The position numbers and the translations under genes were made by a program. Below, one piece after another: positions 54,026-61,930 of a stretch of 64,000 bases of DNA. Numbering within the stretch: the first letter of the stretch is position 1; each line of letters opens with the position of its first letter. The DNA is taken from NCBI RefSeq assembly GCF_017876315.1, contig NZ_JAGINU010000001.1, positions 4,650,001 through 4,714,000 on the forward strand, read 5' to 3'. Under the pieces are notes generated by a model. The model had not been told where the DNA came from. It searched no databases and was given only the letters and a program-made list of their open reading frames with translations. This DNA is from Pseudonocardia parietis. Lineage in GTDB: Bacteria > Actinomycetota > Actinomycetes > Mycobacteriales > Pseudonocardiaceae.

Positions 54026-55150
54026 TCAGTAGCGGATGACGCCGCGGATGTTCTTGCCGGCGTGCATGTCCTCGTACGCCGTCGCGACCTGGTCGAGGGT
54101 GTAGGTGCTCGTGACCAGCTCGTCGAGCTTCAGCGCGCCCGAGCGGTAGAGCTCGAGCTGGCGCAGGATGTCCCAGTTCGGGTTGGACATACCGAACATC
54201 GCGCCCTGGATGCGCTTCTGGAACAGCGTCACGTCGGCCAGCGACACCGGCAGCGCCTCGGTGCTGTTGATGTCGCCGAGCGCGGTGACGACGACGGTGC
54301 CGGCCTTGCGGATCGACGCCATCGCCTGGCCGACGTGCTCCGGCTTGACCACACCGACGGTGATGATGGCCTGGTCGGCACCCTGGCCGTTGGTGAACTG
54401 CTGGGCGAGCTCGGTGGCCTCCTCCATCGACTCCACCGCGTGGGTGGCGCCCATCTGCTGCGCCTTCTCCCGCTTCAGCGCGACCGGGTCGACGGCGATG
54501 ACCTGCGACGCGCCCGCGTGCGCGGCACCCTGCACGGCGTTGATGCCGATGCCGCCGACACCCATGATGATCGTGGTGTGGCCGGGCTGGACACCGCCGG
54601 CGTTCACCGCGGAGCCCCAGCCGGTGCCCACACCGCAGCCGACCAGGCAGGCGACCTCGAGCGGGATGTCGTCGGGAATCTTCACGCACGAGTCCTCGGA
54701 GACCAGCGTGGTCTCGCAGAACGTCGAGATGCCGCACATCTGGCCGACCGGGGTGCCGTCGTCGGCCAGCCTCAGCCGGGTGGAGTTCTCCTCCCACCGG
54801 GTCCCGGCGAGCAGGCCGGCACCCAGGTCGCACAGGTTCTGCATGCCGCTGGCACACCAGCGGCAGTGGCCACAGGACGGCAGGAAGGAGAAGACGACGT
54901 GGTCGCCCTCCTTGAGGCCCTTCTTGTTCGTCCCGGCCTTCGTCACGATGCCGGAGCCCTCGTGGCCGCCGGCGAAGGGGTAGGTGCCGACCGGGATGTC
55001 ACCGGTCGCGATGTGGTCGTCGGAGTGGCACAGGCCCGACGCCACCATCTTGACCTCGATCTCGCCCGGTCGCGGGTCGTCGATCTCCAGGTCCACGACC
55101 TCGAACTTGCCCGGTGCGCTCCGGATCACGGCTCCGCGCGTGTGTCCCAC
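54026..55150 (-). CDS. NDMA-dependent alcohol dehydrogenase, zinc MDR family
   Basis: 374 residues. Catalytic zinc ligands in GLCHSDDH, GGHEGSGIV and CGVG; structural zinc in PSCGHCRWCASGMQNLC. The Rossmann motif GVGGIGINAVQGA binds a tightly held NAD. The sequence fits the actinobacterial NDMA-dependent class (TIGR03989). It oxidises alcohols, usually with an electron mediator (mycofactocin in several species). GTG at 55150 has AGGAGG 6 nt upstream; a longer reading to 55234 lacks it. No mycofactocin genes are in the window. Confidence 0.87.
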   Translation of the reverse strand: MGHTRGAVIRSAPGKFEVVDLEIDDPRPGEIEVKMVASGLCHSDDHIATGDIPVGTYPFAGGHEGSGIVTKAGTNKKGLKEGDHVVFSFLPSCGHCRWCASGMQNLCDLGAGLLAGTRWEENSTRLRLADDGTPVGQMCGISTFCETTLVSEDSCVKIPDDIPLEVACLVGCGVGTGWGSAVNAGGVQPGHTTIIMGVGGIGINAVQGAAHAGASQVIAVDPVALKREKAQQMGATHAVESMEEATELAQQFTNGQGADQAIITVGVVKPEHVGQAMASIRKAGTVVVTALGDINSTEALPVSLADVTLFQKRIQGAMFGMSNPNWDILRQLELYRSGALKLDELVTSTYTLDQVATAYEDMHAGKNIRGVIRY

Positions 55151-55279
55151 TGCTGTCCTCCTGGACGTCGTCGTCACCACTGGGGATGCGCACGCGACCA
55201 TATGACCACCGTCACCACAGCGGAAGTGCCACACACCGAATGCGGGACGTGGCGTGGCAGTCGAAGGTCCAGGTACCCC

Positions 55280-56026
55280 CTAACGGGGCATCCGGCGCCA
55301 GAGCGGCCGGGGCAGCAGCCGCAGCGCCGTGAACAGCAGCCGGAGCGCACCCGGGACCCAGACGTCGGCGTTGCCCCGGCCCCTGCGGACCGCCCGCACC
55401 GTGGCGTCGGCCACCTGATCCGAAGTCGAGGACAGCGGGGCCGGGCTCATCCCCGTCGTCATCCGGCCGATCACGAACCCGGGCCGGATCAGCACCAGAC
55501 GCACGCCGGATCCGTGCAGGGCGTCCGCGAGACCGGAGGCGAACCCGTCGAGGCCGGCCTTCGCGCTGCCGTAGACGTAGTTCGCCCGGCGCACCCGCAC
55601 GCCGGCCACCGAGGAGTAGACGACCAGCGTCCCGCTCCCCTGTGCCCGCAGTACCTGCGCCAGCTCGGTGAGCAGGTGCACCTGGGCGAGGTAGTCCGTG
55701 TGCACGATCGCCGCCGCGTGCGCGGCGTCGGTCTCCGCACGCGCCTGGTCACCGAGGATCCCGAACGCGACGACGGCGACGTCGATCCGCCCGTGCCGGG
55801 CGAGCACCTCGTCGAGCAGCGGGCGGTGGCCGGCCAGGTCGTCGGCGTCGAACTCCGCGGTCTCGGCCACCGCACCGGCCGCGCGCACCCGCGCGGTCTC
55901 GGCGTCGAGGTCGTGCGCCCGGCGCGCGGCCAGCACCACGGTGTCCGCATCCCGCCCGGCCAGCCGCTCGGCCACCGCCACCCCGATCTCGCTCCGTCCA
56001 CCCAGGACCAGCACCGTTCGCTCCAC
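55280..56026 (-). CDS. SDR reductase, DprE2-like (decaprenylphosphoryl-keto-ribose reductase)
   Basis: 248 residues. VLVLGGRSEIGVAVAERL, VAVVAFGILGDQ, MSS-like YSSVAGVRVRRANYVYGSAKAGLDGF and the ending LLPRPLWRRMPR follow DprE2 along its length. DprE2 with DprE1 epimerises decaprenyl-phosphoryl ribose to arabinose for arabinan synthesis. No DprE1 is adjacent here, so it could instead be a related reductase. GTG at 56026. Confidence 0.75.
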   Translation of the reverse strand: MERTVLVLGGRSEIGVAVAERLAGRDADTVVLAARRAHDLDAETARVRAAGAVAETAEFDADDLAGHRPLLDEVLARHGRIDVAVVAFGILGDQARAETDAAHAAAIVHTDYLAQVHLLTELAQVLRAQGSGTLVVYSSVAGVRVRRANYVYGSAKAGLDGFASGLADALHGSGVRLVLIRPGFVIGRMTTGMSPAPLSSTSDQVADATVRAVRRGRGNADVWVPGALRLLFTALRLLPRPLWRRMPR

Positions 56027-56103
56027 CCGACCAGGGTGGCAGCCGCCCCGTGCGGCCCGTCCGCTCGGCCGTGCAGGAGCCGTCCCGACCCGCCCGGACG
56101 CAG

Positions 56104-56120
56104 CCCCGCATACTGCGGGG
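56104..56120 (+). promoter_or_regulatory. Hairpin fused to the aroE start codon
   Basis: CCCCGCA-TAC-TGCGGGG, a perfect 7-bp stem whose last base is directly followed by the GTG of aroE. CATACT inside it (56109-56114) can serve as -10 six nt before GTG, so this may be an operator in DNA rather than an RNA hairpin. Confidence 0.5.
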
Positions 56121-56969
56121 GTGACAACCCGGACCACCCCCGCCCGCCGTGCCGCCGTGCTCGGCTCGCCGATCGCGCACTCGCTGTCCCCCGCCCTGCA
56201 CAACGCCGCCTACGCCGCGCTGGGCCTCGACGGCTGGCACTACGACCGGTACGAGGTGGACGCGGCGGGCCTGGCCGGGTTCGTCGCCGGGCTCGGCCCC
56301 GAGTGGGCCGGGTTGTCGCTGACCATGCCGCTCAAGCGGGTGCTGCTCGACGTCGCCGACCACGTCGCCCCGGGTGCCGCGGCGATCGGTGCCGGGAACA
56401 CCCTGGTGTTCGGCCCGGACGGCAGCAGCGCGCACAACACCGACGTCACCGGGATCGCCGAGTCCCTGCGCGCGGCCGGGGCGGGCAGCGGACGCGCGGT
56501 GATCCTCGGGGCGGGCGGGACCGCGCAGGCCGCCGTCGCCGCGCTGCACGACCTGGAGGCCGACGAGATCGACATCCTGGTCCGTGACGCCGGCCGGGCC
56601 GACGACCTGCTCGCGACCACGGCGCGCCTGGGCGCCGAGGCACGGGTGCACGCCGTGCTCACCGACCCGGCCGCCACCGCGGGCCTGCTCGACGGCGCCG
56701 ACGTCGTGGTCTCCACGCTGCCCGCCGGGGTCGCCGACCCGCTCGCCGGTGCCCGCTGGCGTCCCGGCACCGTGCTGCTCGACGCCGTGTACGCGCCGTG
56801 GCCGACGGTCGTCGCCGGCGGTGCCGCCGCGGCCGGGGCGACGATCGTGTCCGGGCTGGAGATGCTGCTGCGCCAGGCCGTCGCCCAGGTGGAGCTGATG
56901 ACCGGGCGCACGGGTCCGGAGGCGGCGATGCGCGAGGCCCTGGACGCCGCGGTGCTCGCCCGGAACTGA
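56121..56969 (+). CDS. aroE: Shikimate dehydrogenase
   Basis: 282 residues. SPIAHSLSPALHNAAYAALGL binds shikimate, LSLTMPLKR holds the catalytic Lys, GAGNTLVF and AHNTDVTGI follow, and the NADP-binding LGAGGTAQAA is present. It reduces 3-dehydroshikimate in the aromatic amino acid pathway. GTG start, apparently leaderless. Confidence 0.95.
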   Translation: MTTRTTPARRAAVLGSPIAHSLSPALHNAAYAALGLDGWHYDRYEVDAAGLAGFVAGLGPEWAGLSLTMPLKRVLLDVADHVAPGAAAIGAGNTLVFGPDGSSAHNTDVTGIAESLRAAGAGSGRAVILGAGGTAQAAVAALHDLEADEIDILVRDAGRADDLLATTARLGAEARVHAVLTDPAATAGLLDGADVVVSTLPAGVADPLAGARWRPGTVLLDAVYAPWPTVVAGGAAAAGATIVSGLEMLLRQAVAQVELMTGRTGPEAAMREALDAAVLARN

Positions 56970-56987
56970 GTACGGCACGCTGTCACC

Positions 56988-57788
56988 GTGCCCCGCGACA
57001 CCTACACCCACGGTCATCCCGACGTCGTCGTCCGCTCGCACGCCGCCCGCACCGCGGTGAACTCGTGCGGCTACCTGCTGCCACACCTGCGCCCCGGTAC
57101 CAGCCTGCTCGACGTCGGCTGCGGCCCCGGCAGCATCACCGCCGACCTGGCCGAGCGGGTGGCGCCCGGACGGGTCCGCGGCGTCGAGGTCGTCCCCGAG
57201 CCCCTCGACAAGGCCCGCGCGGGAGCCGAGCAGCGCGGTGTGCCGGTGGAGTTCGCCCTCGACGACGCCTACGCACTGTCCGATCCGGACGACACCTGGG
57301 ACGTCGTGCACGCCCACCAGGTGCTGCAGCACGTCTCCGACCCGGTCGCCGTGCTGCGCGAGCTGCGCCGGGTCGCCCGGCCGGGCGGGATCGTCGCGGT
57401 CCGGGACGCCGACTACGCCGGCTTCCACTGGTGGCCGCACGACCCGCGACTGGACCGCTGGCTCGAGCTCTACCGGGCGGTGGCCCGCGGCAACGACGCC
57501 GAGCCCGACGCCGGACGACGGCTGCTGGGCTGGGCGCACGCCGCGGGCTTCACCGAGGTGACCCCGTCGGCGTCGGTGTGGTGCTACGCGACCCCCGGCG
57601 AGCGCGCGGCCTGGGGCGGGATGTGGGCGGACCGGGTCCACACCGCTGTCGGGCGCTCGGCCCTCGAGCGCGGGCTGACGGATCCGTCCGAACTGGACGG
57701 GATCTCGCAGGCGTGGCGGGAGTGGGCCGCGCACCCGGACGGCTGGTTCGTCGTCCCGCACGGCGAGCTGCTCTGCCGGGTTCCCTAG
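56988..57788 (+). CDS. Class I SAM-dependent methyltransferase
   Basis: 266 residues. SAM motif I LLDVGCGPGSITADLA, post-I VEVVPEPL, and VVHAHQVLQHVSDPVAVLRELRRVARPGG. Substrate unknown; UbiE/MenG-like group. GTG start 18 bp after aroE, possibly co-transcribed. Confidence 0.87.
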   Translation: MPRDTYTHGHPDVVVRSHAARTAVNSCGYLLPHLRPGTSLLDVGCGPGSITADLAERVAPGRVRGVEVVPEPLDKARAGAEQRGVPVEFALDDAYALSDPDDTWDVVHAHQVLQHVSDPVAVLRELRRVARPGGIVAVRDADYAGFHWWPHDPRLDRWLELYRAVARGNDAEPDAGRRLLGWAHAAGFTEVTPSASVWCYATPGERAAWGGMWADRVHTAVGRSALERGLTDPSELDGISQAWREWAAHPDGWFVVPHGELLCRVP

Positions 57789-57807
57789 GCCCGGGAGCCG
57801 GCGCCGG

Positions 57808-58410
57808 TCAGCGGCGGCGGTGCAGGGCGACGAGGTAGTCACCGCCGTCGTACGGGTCGCGGTGCCAGGTGGCCCAGCGCTGCTGCGGCTCCAGGCCCGC
57901 GGCGGCGCACCAGCCGTCGTACTCCTCGGGGGTGGGCCAGCCGGGCCGCAGTGAGAACCCGGCCAGCAGCAGCCCGCCCGGGCGCAGGTGCCGGGCACAT
58001 CCGGCGACCACACCGGACCGGTCGGACGCGTACGGGATCACGTTGCCCGCCAGCACGACCAGCCCGAACCGGTCGGGCAGGTCGAGGTGTTCGAGGCCGA
58101 CCGCCTCCCAGCGCAGCCCGGGCGCCTTGGCCCGCGCCGCGGCGATCATGTCGGGGTCCGGGTCCACACCGGTCACGGCGATCCCGCGGCGGTCGAGCTC
58201 GATCGCGACCCGGCCGGTGCCGCAGCCGCCGTCGAGCACCGGGCCGTCCTCGAGCAGCGCCTGCACGAGTCCCGCCTCCCCGTGCGGGTCGTGGCCCGCC
58301 TCGGCCATCGCCGCCCACCGGGCGTCGTAGGCGTCGAGGTCGACCCGGTCCTTCCAGGCCGCCCAGTCGGAGGGCAGGTTTCCCGCTTCGGCTCGCTGTT
58401 CGTCGGGCAC
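57808..58410 (-). CDS. Class I SAM-dependent methyltransferase
   Basis: 200 residues. Motif I VLDGGCGTGRVAIELDRRG (a DGGCGTG variant of the usual DxGCGTG), VTGVDPDPDMI, and HLRPGGLLLAGF. Substrate unknown. Converges on the previous methyltransferase gene. Confidence 0.87.
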   Translation of the reverse strand: MPDEQRAEAGNLPSDWAAWKDRVDLDAYDARWAAMAEAGHDPHGEAGLVQALLEDGPVLDGGCGTGRVAIELDRRGIAVTGVDPDPDMIAAARAKAPGLRWEAVGLEHLDLPDRFGLVVLAGNVIPYASDRSGVVAGCARHLRPGGLLLAGFSLRPGWPTPEEYDGWCAAAGLEPQQRWATWHRDPYDGGDYLVALHRRR

Positions 58411-58435
58411 GCACCGCAGCGTAGGCGCCCCGGAC

Positions 58436-59329
58436 TCAGCGCCCCAGTGCGGTCACGCGGTCCATGCGGGCGAGCTTCTCGGGGTTGCGCACGGCGTAGA
58501 GCCCGGTGACACGGCCGTCGTCGATGCGGACCGTCAGCACGCTGTCGAGCTCGCCGTCGAGCCGCAGGACCAGCGCCGGATGGCCGTTGACCTGCACCGG
58601 GTGCAGCGACACCGACGCGCCGGCCAGCTTGCCGAGCCCGCCGGTCAGCACGCGTGCCACCCGGTCGGCGCCGGTGACCGGCCGCGGGATCGCCTTCTTG
58701 ATCCCACCGCCGTCGCCCACCAGGACGACGTCCGGGGCGAGCACGTCGAGCAGGCCCTGCAGGTCGCCGGTCTCGACCGCGCGCCGGAACGCCTCGATCG
58801 CGGACCGGGCCTCGTCCCGCGACGACGCGCCACCGCGCGGTCTGCGCGCGGCGACGTGTGCCCGCGCCCGGTGGGCGATCTGCCGGACGCCGGCGGGATT
58901 CCTGCCGACCGCCTCGGCGATCTCGTCGTACCCGAGGGCGAACACGTCGCGCAGCACGAACACCGCCCGCTCGGTCGGCGCGAGGGTCTCCAGCACCAGC
59001 AGCATCGCCATCGAGACGCTCTCGGCGAGCTCGACGTCATCAGCCACGTCGGACGCGGTCAGCAGCGGCTCGGGCAGCCAGGAGCCGACATAGGACTCCT
59101 TGCGCCTGCCGAGGGTCCGCAGCCGGGTCAGCGCCTGACGGGTGGTGATGCGGACCAGGTAGGCGCGGGAGTCCCGCACCACGGCGAGATCGACGTCCGC
59201 CCAGCGCAGCCACGTCTCCTGGAGGACGTCCTCGGCGTCGGCGGCCGAGCCCAGCATCTCGTAGGCGACGGTGAACAGCAGGTTGCGATGGGTGAGGAAC
59301 TCCGCGGTCGCGGCCGGCTCGACGGGCAC
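58436..59329 (-). CDS. ECF41-type sigma factor with SnoaL-like C-terminal domain (SigJ-like)
   Basis: 297 residues. Sigma region 2 (RNLLFTVAYEMLGSAADAEDVLQETWLRW), region 4 (LAPTERAVFVLRDVFALGYDEIAEAVGRN), the linker WLPEPLL and the C-terminal NTF2/SnoaL-like domain ending in NPEKL, the motif through which ECF41 controls its own activity. No separate anti-sigma factor is needed. Divergent from a carboxymuconolactone decarboxylase-family gene, the usual ECF41 target, and both have matching promoters. Confidence 0.93.
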   Translation of the reverse strand: MPVEPAATAEFLTHRNLLFTVAYEMLGSAADAEDVLQETWLRWADVDLAVVRDSRAYLVRITTRQALTRLRTLGRRKESYVGSWLPEPLLTASDVADDVELAESVSMAMLLVLETLAPTERAVFVLRDVFALGYDEIAEAVGRNPAGVRQIAHRARAHVAARRPRGGASSRDEARSAIEAFRRAVETGDLQGLLDVLAPDVVLVGDGGGIKKAIPRPVTGADRVARVLTGGLGKLAGASVSLHPVQVNGHPALVLRLDGELDSVLTVRIDDGRVTGLYAVRNPEKLARMDRVTALGR

Positions 59330-59359
59330 GGTCGACTCCTCTCGTTCGCGTCACCATCC

Positions 59360-59386
59360 GACGCCGGGCGCGGCCGATCCGTGACA
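59360..59386 (-). promoter_or_regulatory. ECF41 autoregulatory promoter
   Basis: On the minus strand TGTCACG (59386-59380), 16-bp spacer, CGTC (59363-59360). This equals the known ECF41 promoter pattern (TGTCACA with CGTC) and lies 31 bp before the sigma gene. Confidence 0.8.
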
Positions 59387-59421
59387 GCCGCCCGGCGTGT
59401 CCTGCGTCACACCCCGACCCT

Positions 59422-59448
59422 GTCACGCGTTCCGGGTCACCGGGGTCT
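59422..59448 (+). promoter_or_regulatory. ECF41-type promoter of the CMD-family gene
   Basis: TGTCACG (59422-59428), 16-bp spacer, GGTC (59445-59448); one mismatch in the -10. It lies 44 bp before the start codon. Confidence 0.6.
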
Positions 59449-59491
59449 CGTGGTCGTCCGACATACCCGAGACACGAGTGAGGACGAGACC

Positions 59492-59977
59492 ATGGACACC
59501 CGATTCGATCTGTTCGGCAACCAGCTCGCCGGCACGTTCGCCAAGCGGTTCGCCGGCGCCGCCCTGGTGCTCGAGCAGTCACCGCTGCCCCGGACCACCC
59601 GGGAGCTGGTGTCGCTGCGCGCCAGCCAGATCAACGGCTGCGGCTTCTGCGTCGACATGCACACGAAGGAGGCGACGGCGGCGGGCGAGAGTCCGGCCCG
59701 GCTGAACCTGGTCGCGGCCTGGCGCGAGGCCGTCGGGTTCAGCGAGGCCGAACGCGCCGCGCTCGCGCTGACCGAGGAGGGGACCCGGCTCGCCGACGCC
59801 CACCAGGGCGTCTCCGACGAGACCTGGGCCCGGGTCCGTGAGCACTACGACGACGACGGGGTCGCCGCGCTGCTCTGCCTGATCGCCATGGTCAACGCGG
59901 CGAACCGGCTCAACGTGATCGCACGGACCCCGGCGGGTTCCTACGAGCCCGGCATGTTCGCCGCCGTGCTGCGCTGA
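59492..59977 (+). CDS. Carboxymuconolactone decarboxylase/AhpD-family protein
   Basis: 161 residues. The redox motif CxxC-x3-H is CGFCVDMH near residues 51-58, within LVSLRASQINGC. Family members act as alkylhydroperoxidase-type reductases. As the divergent neighbour of an ECF41 sigma factor with a matching promoter it is the probable regulon member and may respond to oxidative or electrophile stress. Confidence 0.92.
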   Translation: MDTRFDLFGNQLAGTFAKRFAGAALVLEQSPLPRTTRELVSLRASQINGCGFCVDMHTKEATAAGESPARLNLVAAWREAVGFSEAERAALALTEEGTRLADAHQGVSDETWARVREHYDDDGVAALLCLIAMVNAANRLNVIARTPAGSYEPGMFAAVLR

Positions 59978-59996
59978 CCCGCCCGGCCGGCTCCGG

Positions 59997-61709
59997 TCAG
60001 GCCGCGATGGCGGTGGTGAGCTTGCGCCGCAGCCATTCGGCCAGCCGGTGCCCCCGGTACTGCGGGTGGACCATGACGACCGGTTCCGGCACTGCCGCCG
60101 GGTCCGACTCCTCGGTCTGCGGGCGCGAGCCGGCCGCGACCAGGGTGCCGTCCGCGGTGCGTACCACCATGCAGGCACCGCCGGGCGGGAGCAGCACGGC
60201 ACGCAGATCGGCCGTGGTCCACTCCACATCGGACGGTGCACCGTCCGGACGCGCGTCCAGGCAGGCCCGCACCAGCGTGTCCAGCTCGGCGAACTCGGCA
60301 CCGGTGGCCGGGCTCGCGACGAGCTCCGTACCGTCGGGCAGCAGCACCTCGTAGGCCGTGCGGCCCGCGTCCGCGGTCGCGGCCCGCACGAACGCCTCGG
60401 CCCGGGCCCGCTCGGTGACCGTGAACGGAGCCCACTGCCGCCGGGCGACCATCCGGGGCTCGAGCGGCGTCGGCAGCACGAGCGCGTGCTCGTCGTCCGG
60501 CGCCGTCCCGGCCGGTGCGACGTCGATCTCGTCGGCGCGCAGCAGCGCGGCCAGCCCCTCGAGCAGACCCGCGGCGTCCCGTCCGCGGCAGCCGGCGACC
60601 AGGTCCAGCGCCCGGGTGGGGCCGTCGACCAGCTCGTGCGGGTCGGCCGGCACCACCCGGACCGCGTCCGGACCGGCGGTGTTCAGCGCGCCGCGGATCA
60701 CGGCGACGAGCCGGGCCGCGCTCAGCGTGCCGCCCACCAGCATCTCGTCGACGACCGAGCGGGAGTCCTGCCCGTGCACCGACAGCGACAGGATGTTGCC
60801 GCCCGCGTCGGCGACGGCGGCGGTCAGCCGGGCCAGCGCGCCGGACTCGTCGGGCATCCGGACCCGGACCTTGTGCAGCGACGGGAGCCCGGCGCCGTCC
60901 ATCTCGTCGGGATCCGCAGGCAGGTCGGTCGTGTCTCCCGGCGCCACGACCCGCAGGACCGGGCGGTCGCCGGGCGCCCGGCGCTCGATCAGCGCCTGGC
61001 CCGGGCCGACCGCGGACAGGCCCGCCGCGGACAGCGCGGCCCACATGGTGACCTGGTTCGCGGTGAGGACCGGCTTGCCGAGCTCGCGCTCGAGCCGGGC
61101 GATCACGTCGTAGGTGGGCAGGTTGGTGCAGGAGACGAAGACCGCCTCCGCATCCGGGTGGTCGGCCGCCCGCACCGCGCGGACCACCTCGGCCGGCGAC
61201 ACGTGCCAGATGTGGCCGAGCAGGCCGAGCCCGTGCCTGCTCACCGTGCCGACGCCGTGCGCGGCGAGGAACCCCTCGAGCTTGTCGGTCAGGTCGTCGA
61301 CGTAGGGCGTCGCGAGGGCGAGCCGGTCCACGCCGAGCGCGGTGCAGGCCTCGACCAACGATCCCGCGGTCGTGACCGCCTGCGGCGCACCGGCATCGCG
61401 GATGACCGCGCGCAGCGCCCGCTCACCCTCCGCGCCGCCGACGAAGCTGCCCGACGTGCACGAGTAGGCCACCACACCCGGTTCGGGCAGCAGCACGTCC
61501 TGCACGGCCCGGCGCACCATCTCCGGGTCCGAGACCAGGCGGGCCTGGCCCGCGTCGGCCGGGATCGCGACGAACGGCGTCCGGGTGACGTGCAACGACG
61601 TCGGTTCCGGCACCCATCGCCACATCTCACGGTCCTGGGCGAAGTCGTACGGGACGACGACGCCGACACCGGGCCCGCCACGGGTTTCGGGGAACAGCTG
61701 CTCATCCAT
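59997..61709 (-). CDS. Three-part protein: arylmalonate decarboxylase/maleate isomerase-like, ACT, and GNAT-like domains
   Basis: 570 residues from ATG at 61709 (GGAGG 5 nt upstream). Residues 1-235 resemble the Asp/Glu racemase superfamily branch of maleate isomerase and AMDase, with two Cys motifs, YSCTSGSFVGG (about 82) and VSCTNLPTYD (about 190). Residues about 280-360 form an ACT domain (KVRVRMPDESGALARLTAAVADAGGN). The C terminus ends in VVMVHPQYRGHRLAEWLRRKL, the acetyl-CoA-binding motif of GNAT enzymes, at the end of a plausible but diverged acetyltransferase domain (about 410-570). I know of no standard family with this order. Function: unknown C4-diacid or amino acid conversion with ligand control. 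Confidence 0.7.
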   Translation of the reverse strand: MDEQLFPETRGGPGVGVVVPYDFAQDREMWRWVPEPTSLHVTRTPFVAIPADAGQARLVSDPEMVRRAVQDVLLPEPGVVAYSCTSGSFVGGAEGERALRAVIRDAGAPQAVTTAGSLVEACTALGVDRLALATPYVDDLTDKLEGFLAAHGVGTVSRHGLGLLGHIWHVSPAEVVRAVRAADHPDAEAVFVSCTNLPTYDVIARLERELGKPVLTANQVTMWAALSAAGLSAVGPGQALIERRAPGDRPVLRVVAPGDTTDLPADPDEMDGAGLPSLHKVRVRMPDESGALARLTAAVADAGGNILSLSVHGQDSRSVVDEMLVGGTLSAARLVAVIRGALNTAGPDAVRVVPADPHELVDGPTRALDLVAGCRGRDAAGLLEGLAALLRADEIDVAPAGTAPDDEHALVLPTPLEPRMVARRQWAPFTVTERARAEAFVRAATADAGRTAYEVLLPDGTELVASPATGAEFAELDTLVRACLDARPDGAPSDVEWTTADLRAVLLPPGGACMVVRTADGTLVAAGSRPQTEESDPAAVPEPVVMVHPQYRGHRLAEWLRRKLTTAIAA

Positions 61710-61930
61710 GCCGGCCTCCACAGCACACACGCTCACCGCCCGCCGATTTCGCAGGGGATCACGCCAGTCTCAAAAGGGTGGTGGACGTCCGCCGGAGGCT
61801 GTGGGTTCCGTCTCCCCGTCAGTACACGTAGGCCTGTTCGGAGGAGAGGTGTGCTTGCCCATTCTCGATCGTCCCGCCCCGCAATATGCCATACGAGCGC
61901 GGCACCACGCATCCACCCTCCGCGGTGGGG

